64,000 nt of DNA from Chondrilla cf. caribensis (GCA_964020155.1 OZ026566.1:2308289-2372288), one strand, 5' to 3'; numbered from the stretch's first letter, positions 23,889 to 34,690 are shown. Notes: a model not told the origin generated them from the sequence alone. Translations and numbers: made by a program.

Positions 23889-25057
23889 ACAATCACATAC
23901 ATAGAATGAGAATAAACTTTGTAGTGTACATGTGCCAATGTTTGTTTCATGTTAAGAGGTGTAAAGTCATAATTATACACACACCTGGGATCCTAGCATG
24001 TTTTAGAATATAAACAGCTATACGTAACTGGTCATTGAACATGTTTATACAAAGAGAGTTAGGACATTGTGTTCTACAAGTGCGAGGGGGATTGAGGTGG
24101 AGCTAACATCATTGCTGGGTACACCTGTTGCTATTGCTCTTGAAATGAAGTGCAAATTCCTTCTCGATCGGAGACTACATGGTAATGTGTTATCATTCCA
24201 CTGTACATCTGGGATCCTAGCATGTTTCAGATTAAACAGCTGTATGCATGTAACTGCTCATTGAACATGTCTATACAAGGACAGCTGGGATGTCATGTTC
24301 TACAAAAGTGAGGGGGATTGAGGTGGAGCTAACATCACTGCCGGGTACACCTGTTGCTATTCGCTCTTTGAGCAGAAATGAGGTGACAAATTCCTTCCAA
24401 GAGACTAGTATATGGAAACGTGTTCTGAGATTAATGTACATAACACAGACTGTACACCAAATGCACGAGATAAATAGCACTCTCTCACATAGGTATGGTT
24501 GCATAAGTTTGCATGTGTGAGGTACACCACTAACTAAACTGAAACCTCACCAACTGAGCACACAACACAACAGACTCCTCTTGGTGACCAGGACATGAAT
24601 ATTTGCCTGGCTCTAGCCATTCACCCTCCCGCATGCACCTCCTGCATAGACGTCCACATGTTTGGCATTCATGACAATACCATTCAATATTCTCCAGAGG
24701 TTGGCCTTTCTACAAGACTTCATAAGAGAGGTTGAGATGGAGCAACAGTCACTATTATCATTCCACTGAACACTTGCTTGTTCTTACATTACACCAGTTA
24801 GCAACTGTACGTAATTATTCCATCAACATGTCTAGGACAGCTGGGAAGTCATGTTTTACAAGAGTGAGGGGGATTGAGGTGGAGCAATATGGTTTTCATT
24901 ATCATTTCATTGCACTCCTGGTCCAGGACCTGTTTGTCCTTACCAACCCAGCAATCAGTACTCACTTTGTACGGTTAATCACATTTTTATCCTCTCAATA
25001 TTGTGTCATAATGTATCCAGTTAACCACATGTCTAGCCCACAGACTCTCCTATTAGC

Positions 25058-25065
25058 TATAAAAG
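25058..25065 (+). promoter_or_regulatory. TATA box of collagen-like copy 8
   Basis: TATAAAAG lies 65 bp before the start codon, in the same context as before copies 3 and 6. Confidence 0.78.
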
Positions 25066-25122
25066 AGAGCTACTTAGGTCTGACTGAACAGTTTACTTCC
25101 TGATTGAGAGTTGAAGACAACA

Positions 25123-26211
25123 ATGAAACAAGTCATGTCCTCTATCCTACTTCTCTTCCTCCTCAACCTGGTGCTGACTGCGACAACTGCTCGATCTGAG
25201 GGAAACTGTCCTGTAGTGCCAGGACTGCCTGGACGTGACGGTCGAGATGGAGCACCAGGGAGGGACGGACCACCAGGTCCTCCGGGAACATTCTCCTACA
25301 GCGAACTCATTGCCATTACTGAAAAACTTCAAGAACAATTGCAAACTATTGATGTGGATTCGCTCATTGAGGAACTGAGGAAAAGGGTCAACAATTCCAA
25401 CTGTTCTCAAGACCTTGGAAGAAACTGCTCCACACCAGCCATGTCATGTCTCCACATCTATCAATGTGAACAATCTCCACCATCTGGTCTGTACTGGATT
25501 GTCGGTAGAGACGGGAACAAAACTACTTCGGTACGTGTTTATTGTGACATGGACAGTTGGCACTGCAGCTCTAAAGGTTGGACAAGAATCGCATACATCA
25601 ACATGACTGAAGATGGAGCTACTTGTCCCTCTGGCATGAGGCAGATAACGTCTCCAAAGAACCTATGTGCTAGGACTACAAGTGGTGGTGCTAGCTGTTC
25701 ATCAGTTACCTTCTCCACACATGGAATGAAGTACAACAAGGTGTGTGGACAAGCTATTGGGTACCAAAGAGGAAGTCCAGATAGTTTTATTGGACCTGAT
25801 GACATCAACTCCTACTACGTCGATGGTATGTCTATAACATACGGATCTCCTAGAAAGCACATATGGACCTATGCTGTGGGACTCTCTGATGATTACAACT
25901 ACCCTAATTTGAATTGTCCATGTGCCAAGTACCCAGGACCAGCTCTTCCTTCATTTGTTGGGGATCACTACTATTGTGAGTCGGGGAATACTGGAACATA
26001 TGATCATACCACTGTTCATATCAATGACCCTCTGTGGGACGGAGAGGGTTGTGGTGCTGGTAACAACTGCTGTACACAACCTGGAATGCCCTGGTTCTGT
26101 CGTACTCTACCACAGGTAGTGGAGGGGGACATTGAAGTGCGTCTGTGTGCTAGTCAAGACACCAATGATGAGGACCTGTACCTGGAGCTTCTAGAGATTT
26201 ACCTTCAGTAA
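25123..26211 (+). CDS. collagen-like secreted protein, copy 8 (intact)
   Basis: An uninterrupted single-exon gene of 362 codons, started at the ATG that matches copies 3 and 6. Architecture: signal peptide (MKQVMSSILLLFLLNLVLTA), seven Gly-X-Y triplets, a helical linker (EKLQEQLQTIDVDSL), then the Cys-rich domain with SCLHIYQCE, VYCDMDSWHCSSKGWTRIAY, YYVDGMSITYGSPRKH, WDGEGCGAGNNCC and a terminal LEIYLQ. The middle of the domain (DSWHC, YQRGSPDSF) resembles copy 5, and the rest copy 6, so copies may exchange sequence by gene conversion. The conserved 3' flank follows at 26226. Predicted secreted; a structural or lectin-like role is inference. Confidence 0.88.
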   Translation: MKQVMSSILLLFLLNLVLTATTARSEGNCPVVPGLPGRDGRDGAPGRDGPPGPPGTFSYSELIAITEKLQEQLQTIDVDSLIEELRKRVNNSNCSQDLGRNCSTPAMSCLHIYQCEQSPPSGLYWIVGRDGNKTTSVRVYCDMDSWHCSSKGWTRIAYINMTEDGATCPSGMRQITSPKNLCARTTSGGASCSSVTFSTHGMKYNKVCGQAIGYQRGSPDSFIGPDDINSYYVDGMSITYGSPRKHIWTYAVGLSDDYNYPNLNCPCAKYPGPALPSFVGDHYYCESGNTGTYDHTTVHINDPLWDGEGCGAGNNCCTQPGMPWFCRTLPQVVEGDIEVRLCASQDTNDEDLYLELLEIYLQ

Positions 26212-26639
26212 TGAGCTCATTCAAGCACAATAGTCTGAGGCCACACTCACGGTTATCCCTGCATACATACACAACACATTGTTCTTTATTACAGCACTGT
26301 AGGACTCTAGTAGCTTTGCTTCAATGATCCATGCCACATCAAACCATTCCATATCAGTCACACTCTTAATTATTTAGCATGTAGTGTGAGATTAAAATCA
26401 AGCTTAATTGTTATATCATAAAATGTATAGTATTGTAGTAGATCACTCACCCTGCACTATTTTCAATAATGTAATACAACAATACAGGACAAATTCATTG
26501 ATACAATTCTCAATATAAGCATAGAAGTATATACTACAACGTATGAATGAACAATACACTTAAGGAATGATCATACACTTCAACAAATAAGTAATTATAA
26601 ACAGTTCTAAAAAGTGCGCTGTAGAATATATGGAACAGA

Positions 26640-26717
26640 GGTATGGATGTACACACAATACTACCAACCTGAGGTACATGTACAAACAATACTACCAACT
26701 TGAGGTATATGTACACA
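26640..26717. repeat. 31-bp minisatellite, array D
   Basis: Two to three units. The array ends abruptly at ATGTACACACAA, where the coding fragment of copy 9 begins. Confidence 0.85.
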
Positions 26718-26924
26718 CAAGAGTACACCTTTTACAATGACACTCTGTGGGACGGAGAGGGTTGTGGTATTGGTAAAAACTGCTGTGCACAACCTGGAAT
26801 GCCCTGGTTCTGTCGTACTCTATCACAGGAAGTGGAGGGGGACATTGAAGTACGTCTGTGTGCTAATAAAGGCTCTGCAAATGAAGACCTGTACCTTGAG
26901 GTTCTGGAGATTTACATCCAGTAA
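26718..26924 (+). pseudogene. collagen-like family, copy 9 (3' fragment)
   Basis: About 67 codons, from EYTFYNDTLWDGEGCG to LEIYIQ and stop, open but without any start. Its left edge is fused directly to a minisatellite unit, so the break may have occurred within such an array. The 3' flank shared with other copies follows. Confidence 0.85.
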
Positions 26925-27291
26925 TGCGCTCATTCAATATAATAAGATGTGTAGTATACACAATAGTCTGAGGCCACACTCACTGTTATCCCTGCATACA
27001 TACACAACACACTGTTCTCTATTACAACACTGTAGGACTCTAGTAGCTTGGCTTCAATGATTCATGTCACATCAAACCATTCAACATCAGCCACACTCTT
27101 TAGCATGTATTGTGAGATTAAATCAAAATGAATTAACATCATGTAAATTATATAGTATTGTTGTAGATCACTCACCCTGCACTATTTCAAACATGAAATA
27201 CATACAGCAATACAGGACATATTCATTTGATAGTGGGTAATCCTCAATGTAAGCAGATAATGATATGATAAGGGTTCATTGTTGTGTGAGT

Positions 27292-27500
27292 TTTAATGAT
27301 TAACGAGAGTTGTTGAGCATAATCAAAGCCAATATTTCAATAAAAACACAGGACGTTCAATCCGTAGATCTTCTTCAGCTATCTATGGATCGAAACGTCC
27401 TGTAAGAATACAGCCAAAGCGATCTACGGATGGAAACATACTGTGTCTTTATTGAAATATTTGCTGTGATTACGCTCAACAACTTTCGTTACTCATAAGC
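27292..27500. mobile_element. ~200-bp foldback element
   Basis: The outer arms, GTTGTTGAGCATAATC at left and GATTACGCTCAACAAC at right, and AATATTTCAATAAA with its inverse, form long inverted repeats. Internally ATCCGTAGATC pairs with GATCTACGGAT and ACAGGACGTT with AACGTCCTGT. A collapsed version lies at 14550-14605 between the same flanks. Confidence 0.7.
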
Positions 27501-27620
27501 AGTTGGAGTATATAGTGCAATGTATGCATGGATGACCATTATATTTAATGACTGGATACAATTCAATGAAAGTAAAAAAAGTAATTATTACCAGTTCAAA
27601 AATGGTCTATAGAATATAAC

Positions 27621-27748
27621 ATGTACACACAATACTAACAACCTGAGGTACATGTACACACAATAATACCAACCTGAGGTACGTACATGTACACACAATA
27701 CCACCAACCTGGGGTACATGTACACACAATACTACCAACCTGAGGTAC
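27621..27748. repeat. 31-bp minisatellite, array E left part
   Basis: About four units immediately before the retrotransposon fragment. The array continues after the poly-A tail at 28997. Confidence 0.9.
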
Positions 27749-28996
27749 ACCTACAAGACATGATAAGGCACAAGTTCGTCCCTTCTCCCACAGGAAGAAA
27801 GTCCATCACCAACACCGAACGAGATCTATTAGCCCTACCCTGCCGCCTAGATGGCCTTGGAATAATCAACCCCACCAAAGCTACAAGCTTTGAATATCAA
27901 GCATCAAAAGACATCACCGAATCGCTTATTACCCTCATCCTAGAACAGAAACCAAAACTAAAAGATGATACAATCACAGAACTCAAAGCAAGAAAGATGA
28001 AAACCAGGTCACTTAGAAGAGAACAACAACCCAACAAAGCAGCCCAAATCCAACTACCAGAACCCCTTAAACGGGCCAAAGAACTAGCAACAGAGAAAGG
28101 TTCCTCCAACTGGCCAACCACCTTGCCCCTGAAGGAGTATGGGTTCGCCTTACACAAGGGAGATTTCAAAGACGCCCTCTGTCTGAGGTATGGCTGGCTT
28201 CCAGAACGGTTACCCACCAAATGCACCTGCCACTTCGACTTCACCATCGAACATGCACTAAACTGCCCCAGAGGAGGATTCCCCACATTGAGGCATAATG
28301 AGATCAAAAATCTCACCAGCAACCTGCTGGCAGAGGTTTATCACGACGTATCACTGGAGCCAGAACTACAACCTCTAGAAGGGGAATCTCTCAGGTATGC
28401 TACCTCCAACAAACAAGACCAAGCAAAAGCTGATATCAAAGCAAGAGGTTTCTGGACCCCTAGACAACTCGCATTTTTTGATGTAAAGGTGTTCAACCCT
28501 AACGCGATGTCTAACAAGAAACTCTCTTTGCCGTCATGCTATCAACACCACGAACGGATCAAGAAACGAGCTTACGAACAAAGGATCATCAAACTAGAAC
28601 ATGGCACTTTCACACCCCTCATTATCTCTACCAATGGAGGGTATTGGCAGACTTTCAGACATCTTCCAATAGGAGACTTGCCTCAATGCTAGCAGACAAA
28701 AGACATCAGTGCTATGCCACCACCATGGGTTGGCTCAGGTACCACCTCAGTTTCTCACTACTCTGGCAGTCGATTTTGTGCATCAGAGGATCCAGATCCC
28801 ATACTGAGTACACCCCAAGTGTCCTCAAGCAGTGGACCTCGCCATCAGTGAAACAAGAGCCAGCGTTTAAGCTACTAGTAGAACTATCTCACAATCTCAC
28901 TTATATTTATATATTATTACTCTATACATATTACTCTAATACATAACTCCATACATAAGCCCGAATGAGGCACAGGAAAAAAAAGAAAAAAAAAAG
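27749..28996 (+). mobile_element. 5'-truncated non-LTR retrotransposon inside minisatellite
   Basis: This is the C-terminal part of a reverse-transcriptase polyprotein after the RT thumb: LALPCRLDGLGIINPTKATS, then a Cys-His zinc motif (CTCHFDFTIEHALNC) and an endonuclease-like segment ending FFDVKVFNP, as in elements with a restriction-like endonuclease. The frame continues to a stop at 28690, but family-typical sequence (ASMLADKRHQCYATTMGWLR) resumes in another frame near 28665, so there is a frameshift. It ends in an A-rich tail (28974-28996). Both edges abut CCTGAGGTA of the 31-bp repeat, consistent with target-primed insertion and 5' truncation. Confidence 0.75.
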
Positions 28997-29548
28997 ACCT
29001 GAGGTATATGTACACACAATACCACCAACCTGATGTACATGTACACACAAAATCACCAACCTGAGGTACATGTACACACAATACTACCAACCGGAGGTAC
29101 ATGTACACACAATACCACCAACCTGAGGAACATTTACACACACTACCACCAATGTGAGGTACATGTACACACAATACTACCAACCTAAGGTACATGTACA
29201 CACAAAATCACCAACCTGAGGTACATGTACACACAATACTACCAACCGGAGGTACATGTACACACAATACTACCAACCTGAGGAACATTTACACACACTA
29301 CCACCAATGTGAGGTACATGTACACACAATACTACCAACCTGAGGTACATATACACACAATACTACCAACTGAAGGTACATGTACAAACAATACTACCAT
29401 GCAATCTGAGGTACATGTACACACAATACTACCAACTGGAGGTATATGTACAAACAATACTACCAATCTGAGGCACATGTACACACAATACTACCAACCT
29501 GAGGTACATGTACACACAATACTACCAACCTGAGGTACATGTAGTACA
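28997..29548. repeat. 31-bp minisatellite, array E right part
   Basis: The longest array, about 17-18 units, with a higher-order pattern: the order normal, AAAATCACC, CCGGAGG, AACATTTACACACAC unit repeats. Frames such as VHVHTILPT come from the repeat. Confidence 0.92.
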
Positions 29549-30206
29549 ACTGGTTTCTCATTAGGGAGGCCTAGGAGTATTCATGAATCAAAATTGACGC
29601 TCATTTGTATACGGTTTGCAAAATCCACAAAGATTAGAATGAGTACAGTTTGTTTACTTCTGTGGAAACTATAATATGAGGAATACCAATTATAGCTACA
29701 GACATGAACTCTATCATATCTACTATGTCTATCACACTAATCAATTATTATCAATTTGAGACAGAGGTTAATGATTATTATTATAACCTGAACCCTGTCA
29801 AGTGTTGGATATTGTACTCGATAAACATGTTTTCCTCACAACAAGCCATTTAACAAAAGCACTATTACCAGTACGATGAGGGTGTCATTTGCATACAAAT
29901 AACATGTCAGCCGCCTTTTTTAGATGAAAAATACATGCTATATACAACATACAGTAGAACCCCACAAATACGACCACCTGTGGGACCACAACCAAATGGT
30001 CTTAATTATGAGGTGGTCTCAATTGTGATACTCAACTCCCATCTCACCATCTGTAGTCAAAGCACGCACTAATCCATTTCAGTTACAAATACATGTAGTA
30101 TCAACACTTTATTGAACAGTATTGGTACAGCTAAGAAATCAATAAAGATTCATGCAATGTACTGAAGTACACTGTACTGATACAAAGGATGAACATGCAT
30201 AGTATG
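29549..30206. other. intergenic with a possible degraded MITE
   Basis: No gene. Near 29951-30035, CAGTAGAACCCCACAAATAC and GGTGGTCTCAATTG resemble half of a TIR element of the kind seen at 60649, but no clear partner end was found. Confidence 0.4.
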
Positions 30207-30420
30207 ACTATATGTTGTCACACTCTGACTACATACGTAGGTGTACAGTATGTCACAAGTATGCAATATACCACGATATGTCTCACTGGACATCCAATCA
30301 CAACATGTATAGCATGACATTGTCTTAATGCACTGAGTACAGGAACCCATGTATATACATGTACTGTACATACGTTGTAGCATACCAGCACTCATACTGT
30401 TACATGTGTATGAGGTAACA
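30207..30420. repeat. duplicated ~210-bp segment (partner at 14688-14895)
   Basis: Near-identical copy of 14688-14895 in the same orientation, about 15.5 kb away. It lies outside the collagen-like cluster, so this piece moved separately. Confidence 0.85.
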
Positions 30421-30479
30421 TTGTTCAAACAAACGAAGAAAGATACACACACATTCTCTGCATGTACGGGGTGTGCACA

Positions 30480-30541
30480 ACAAGTAATTCGAGTTAAAAA
30501 AAACTCGTGGGGCTGCCGCCCCCCGCACTCGAATTACTTGC
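30480..30541. repeat. short hairpin element
   Basis: CAAGTAATTCGAGT and ACTCGAATTACTTG face each other around a GC-rich loop (GGGGCTGCCGCCCC). A small foldback. Confidence 0.7.
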
Positions 30542-30827
30542 ACGTCTTTTTTAGGTTTAGAAGAGCCTTCGCTGAAGTTATTACGTTCGTCGGAGCTTCA
30601 GCGCACGAATTCTAGCCCAATTTCAAATTGTCGGCGTCCGAAATCGGCCATCTTTATTTCGCGTAATATAAATTATAATATAAATTCATTGTTGCTGTTA
30701 CGCGTAGGAATATGTATTATATATATATATATATTTTTTTTATATATATATATTTTCTTATGAAAAAAAGAGAGGAGAAAGGAAAGGAGAAAAAAGAAAA
30801 AAAAGAAAAGAAAAGAAAATTAACAAC

Positions 30828-32577
30828 TCAAGAAGGGCAACAGCCCACAATAGACGCACAATTAAAATTCTGAATACATACACTGATTTGCTGACATAAC
30901 TTCAAATAGGTGAGTGGGTCCTTAGTAAGAGATTTTGATCGTCGGGCTATGTCAGTAAAGAAATCAAGAGCATCCTTGCCTAAGACCCCAGACGACTCCA
31001 AGGCGACTGGCATGACTATGTGAGAGTTGGCTAAATCTCTGTAGATTGATCTCTTCCTCTCTGCGGCTCTTTCAGCAACAAGACCTAATGCCGAAGATGA
31101 GAGAGCTAGGTACGTTGGGGCAAAGGTGTCCCATACTGTCACATCCCAGACCAAGGAGCGCCCCTTCTCCCATGGGACTATTGTCAGTCCATCTGGTCTT
31201 TTGTTGTCCAAGCGAGAAAGGCCCTGAGGCTCGAGGACAGCTGGAATGTTACAAGCTGCAAGGGCATGTTTAATCAAGGTGTTAAGCCCCTTATGTCTTG
31301 GGATGCGTCCTTGACTCCTGCGGCAGCTCAAGCCGTGTACCCCAGATGCATCAACCTGAGATCCACATAGATGGCAAGTGTGGGGAGCGCAAAGGGGCAC
31401 CCCCAGACGCAGTCCTACCGCCACCCGGATAGACTCGTTTGTCATCCTCAGACCGAGAGAAGAGACAGGGGGTGCTGTGATCCACGCCCCAGATTCCTTC
31501 TGCTGACTTGCGAGGAGGCGGGCCTTAGCTCTAGGGTCTTCAGTGTGGTGTTCCAGGATTTTGGAGAGGCTCCAGTTGACCACAGGGGAATCCCAGGATT
31601 TCTGGGAGGTGGTAGATAGACCAGTTGGAGGGTCTGAAGTATTTCCCGAGGCAGATTGCCAACAGCTGAGGGCTCTGGACTGGAGAGGTGGCGGTGAGGC
31701 AGATATCCCAGGGGGGAGAATGGAGGCTGAAATTGAGTTGCTGCCAGCAGCAGAAGCCAAATAGGCGGAAGGTGCCAGCATGACAGCACTTCTGATTCCC
31801 AGCCCACCTGAATTTACTGGGAGGGATGCCTGAAGCCAACTGATGTCGTCCAGCTGAATGTTGCAAATTGATTCGAGGAGGCTTCTTAGAGTGGAGTCGA
31901 AAGAGTCCAGTAAGCCCGATTGAAAGCAAGGAGCTGAACGTAAAACAAACAGCAACTTTGGGATAGCAAAAGCGTTCCTGAGGAGGCAAAGCGCGTCATG
32001 AGCCTGGAGAAACCTCAATCTCTCGCCCATGGTTCTGAGATTGTAAATTTTGGTTTCAAGAGTATGGTTGATGCCCTCCATACCACCTATAGGGGATCCA
32101 AGGAGGGTGGCCTCCTTAGGATCAATGTGGAGCAATGAAGGGAAGCTTGATAGCAGGGACTCCTTGGACTTGGCATCAATGCAGATAACTTCTGACTTGG
32201 ACTGGTTTAGCACCAAGCCAATACGAGAAGATTCTCGCACGAGATATTCAAGGTCAGCTTGAACATCCTGTACTGGGCCTCCCAGGGTACCATCATCTAG
32301 ATAGAAGACTCGTAAATCAGAACTCAAGGCAGAGATCAAGTTATGGATAGCCAGGCTGAATAAGAGTGGACCAAGGGGGTCCCCCTGCTGTACTCCCTCG
32401 GCGGAGGAGATCACTTCAGAGCCAAAGAAAAGAAAAGATGGAGATCGGTAAGCACTATAAGCTAGAGGGTAAACTGATGGGGCCTTCTCCAAAACAGACT
32501 GTAACACTATATCCCTCCTGATGGAGTTGAAGGCATTACGATAGTCCAGCTTTAACAAAACAAAATATATATATATC
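30828..32577 (-). mobile_element. 5'-truncated non-LTR retrotransposon with RT and endonuclease
   Basis: One open frame of about 580 codons on the minus strand. It enters at RT motif A (LKLDYRNAFNSI) and holds motif B (GVQQGDPLGPLLFSL), the catalytic FYLDDG, a long thumb region, a Cys-His knuckle (CHLCGSQVDASGVHGLSC) and a restriction-like endonuclease core (KRPDG, VWDVTVWD). That order matches R2/CRE/NeSL/HERO-type elements; the clade is not assigned. The RT fingers and everything 5' are missing. The upstream edge abuts an (AT)n tract, and the 3' side ends in pyrimidine-rich (minus strand) and AT repeats. The first ~20 residues of the open frame are host sequence. With no internal stops, the insertion seems fairly young. 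Confidence 0.82.
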
Positions 32578-32615
32578 GGACGAGCGTTACATACCGGAAG
32601 TCGAAATGAAAACAA

Positions 32616-33337
32616 TATAGGGGCTGCCTGGGGCAGCCCCTAAAAAGGTGAGTGTAACACATAAACAAGGTACAACAGAGAAAGGACTGACCACTGTGTT
32701 CCCACCAGGAGGGCTGGACCACTAACCTGGATGAACAGAGTGATCAGAACATTACAGGCACAAATAACAGAGAACACCAGAACCACAACAGTTGGATGTG
32801 ATTGAAGACTCTTAATACAGTGCTCTTTAATCCCTAGGGAATTGTAATAATATATTACATTAGTTACAGAAAACCAATAACAGAAAGGCTATAAATGAGG
32901 GAGATTTCAACCAGTCCTACACTTTACATTGAGATAACCAGGACTTACAATGATAGTCGAAACAGTTGTTTTACTGATCCTTGCAATTACGTAGTTCCTA
33001 TAATATTTAAATTTCTGTGGACTGTAGGCACGCGGATATGGCGGCCGTGGGCGCGGTCGGTCGTAGTCTAGCTAGCTAGCCCGTCCCCGCACACGCGCCC
33101 TACGGGCGCAGACGGGCTAGCTAGCTAGACTAGGTCGGTCGACCCGCACCATGCACAGGACGGAAAATCCGGTGAAACCCTGTTGAGGAAAGTACCAGTA
33201 GGGATCGATAATGCATTGAGGGACTTTTTGACCTTTCTAATAGGTTTCGCCTTCACCGAAGCCATAAAGTAAAACCCACATTGCCATATTAATCGTGTGC
33301 AGGGGGCAACGGACGCAGTTCTCTACTCCGACTTATC
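32616..33337. other. 5' flank of the ankyrin-ROCO gene
   Basis: No coding region. It includes a GC-rich segment (33030-33160) with ATGGCGGCCGTGGGCGCGG and the hairpin at 33064-33132, probably promoter-proximal. Confidence 0.4.
33064..33132. repeat. 22-bp-arm GC-rich hairpin upstream of ankyrin gene
   Basis: TAGTCTAGCTAGCTAGCCCG at the left is perfectly inverted at the right over 22 bp, and the loop has its own GCGCCC/GGGCGC stem. It lies about 200 bp before the ankyrin gene start codon. Element remnant or regulatory structure; undecided. Confidence 0.75.
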
Positions 33338-34690
33338 ATGGAGGATTTCTATCGCGCTTGTAAAGAAGGGAACTTGAAAGAAGTGAAGCGGTTTGTTGAA
33401 GAAGGATGCGATGTGAACAAGAAAGGTGGGGAATACCTTAGAAATGAGAAGACGCCTTTAATGTATGCAGCTGGTGAGGGAAGATGTGATGTTGTAGAGT
33501 ACTTAATCGATCGCGGTGCTGTGGTTAGCAAGAAAGATAGCAGTAAGCGAACAGCACTTCACTATGCCAGTCAGAGTGGTCACTTGAAAGTAGTTAATCT
33601 ATTACTCATCAAGGGTGCAGAAATTGACGTAGAGGATGAGGATCGTTGTACTCCTCTGCATTTGGCATTTCGAAGTAGGGACAGTGATATTTCACTGCAT
33701 CTGATTAATCATGGAGCCGATGTTGGTAAGAGAGACAATCGTGAGCGAACGGCACTTCATTATGCTGTTAAGAGTGGTCACTTGAAAGTAGTTGAGCTAT
33801 TACTAAATAAGGGTGCGAAAATTGACGTCGAAGATAGGTATTATCATCGTACTCCACTGATGTTGGCAGCTGGAAGGGGATACAATGATATTTTATTGCA
33901 TTTAATTAACCGTGGTGCCGATCTTAGTAAGAAAGATACCCGCAAGCGAACACCACTTCACTATGCTACAGAGGGTTGTCACATGAAAGCAGTTCAGCTG
34001 TTGCTTAGTAAGGGTGCAAAGGTCGATGTAGGGGATATGTATCTTCATACTCCTCTGATGTTGGCAGCTGGAAGAGGAGACAATGATATTTTATTATGCT
34101 TACTCAATCATGGTGCTGATGTTAATAAGAAAACCCTTAGTAAGAAAACAGCACTTTACTTTGCTATTGAGAGCGGTCACTTGGATGTAGTTGAGTTATT
34201 ACTTCGTAACAGTGCAGAAATCGATGTAGAGGATCAAGATTGTCATACTCCTCTGATTCTAGCAGCTGAAAGGGGGCACCGTGATATTTCAATTTATTTA
34301 ATCAATCATGATGCGGATCTTAGTAAACAAGATAGCCGTAAGCGAACACCACTACACTATGCTACCGAAAGTGGTCAATTGGAAGTAGTCAAGCTATTGC
34401 TCAGTAAGGGAGCAAAGATCAATGTAGGGGACGAGTATTGTCATACTCCTCTGATGTTGGCTGCTGGAAGAGGTTACAATGATATTTTGTTATGTTTAAT
34501 CAGTTTTGATGCTGATGTTAATAAGAAGGATGGTCGTGAGCGAACAGCACTTCACTATGCTACCGAAGGTGGCCACTTGAAAGCGGTTGAGCCACTACTT
34601 GCTAAGGGTGCAAAAATTGATGTAGAGGGTGACAATTGCCACACACCTCTGATGCTGGCAGCTGAAAGGGGGCATATTGATATTTCATTA
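33338..34690 (+). pseudogene. ankyrin-ROCO-Death gene, 5' part (split by retrotransposon)
   Basis: Starts at ATG 33338 and is open for exactly 451 codons up to the retrotransposon. It encodes 13 complete ankyrin repeats and the first half of a 14th. Repeats alternate in type: odd ones begin TALHYA/TPLHYA with LLLxKGAxIDV, even ones TPLMLAAxRG with LINxGADxxKK. The gene therefore grew by tandem duplication of a two-repeat, ~66-residue unit. There are no introns in this part. The remainder of the same gene lies at 40650-43765 in the same frame. Ankyrin arrays bind protein partners, and with the downstream Roc-COR-Death module the product resembles DAPK1 without its kinase. In this haplotype the frame instead runs about 18 codons into the LTR and stops, giving a truncated ankyrin protein. 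Confidence 0.85.
34687..34690. other. target-site duplication, left copy
   Basis: ATTA precedes the 5' LTR and is repeated after the 3' LTR at 40646-40649. Confidence 0.9.

Noticed and set aside
23492..24013. Long His-Thr and Cys-Val open frames on both strands
   Set aside because: They are translations of (TG)n/(CA)n microsatellites; the same holds for frames near 2145, 11261, 48119, 56671 and 62182.
28997..29548. CRISPR array
   Set aside because: Direct repeats are contiguous without unique spacers, and the context is eukaryotic; it is a minisatellite.
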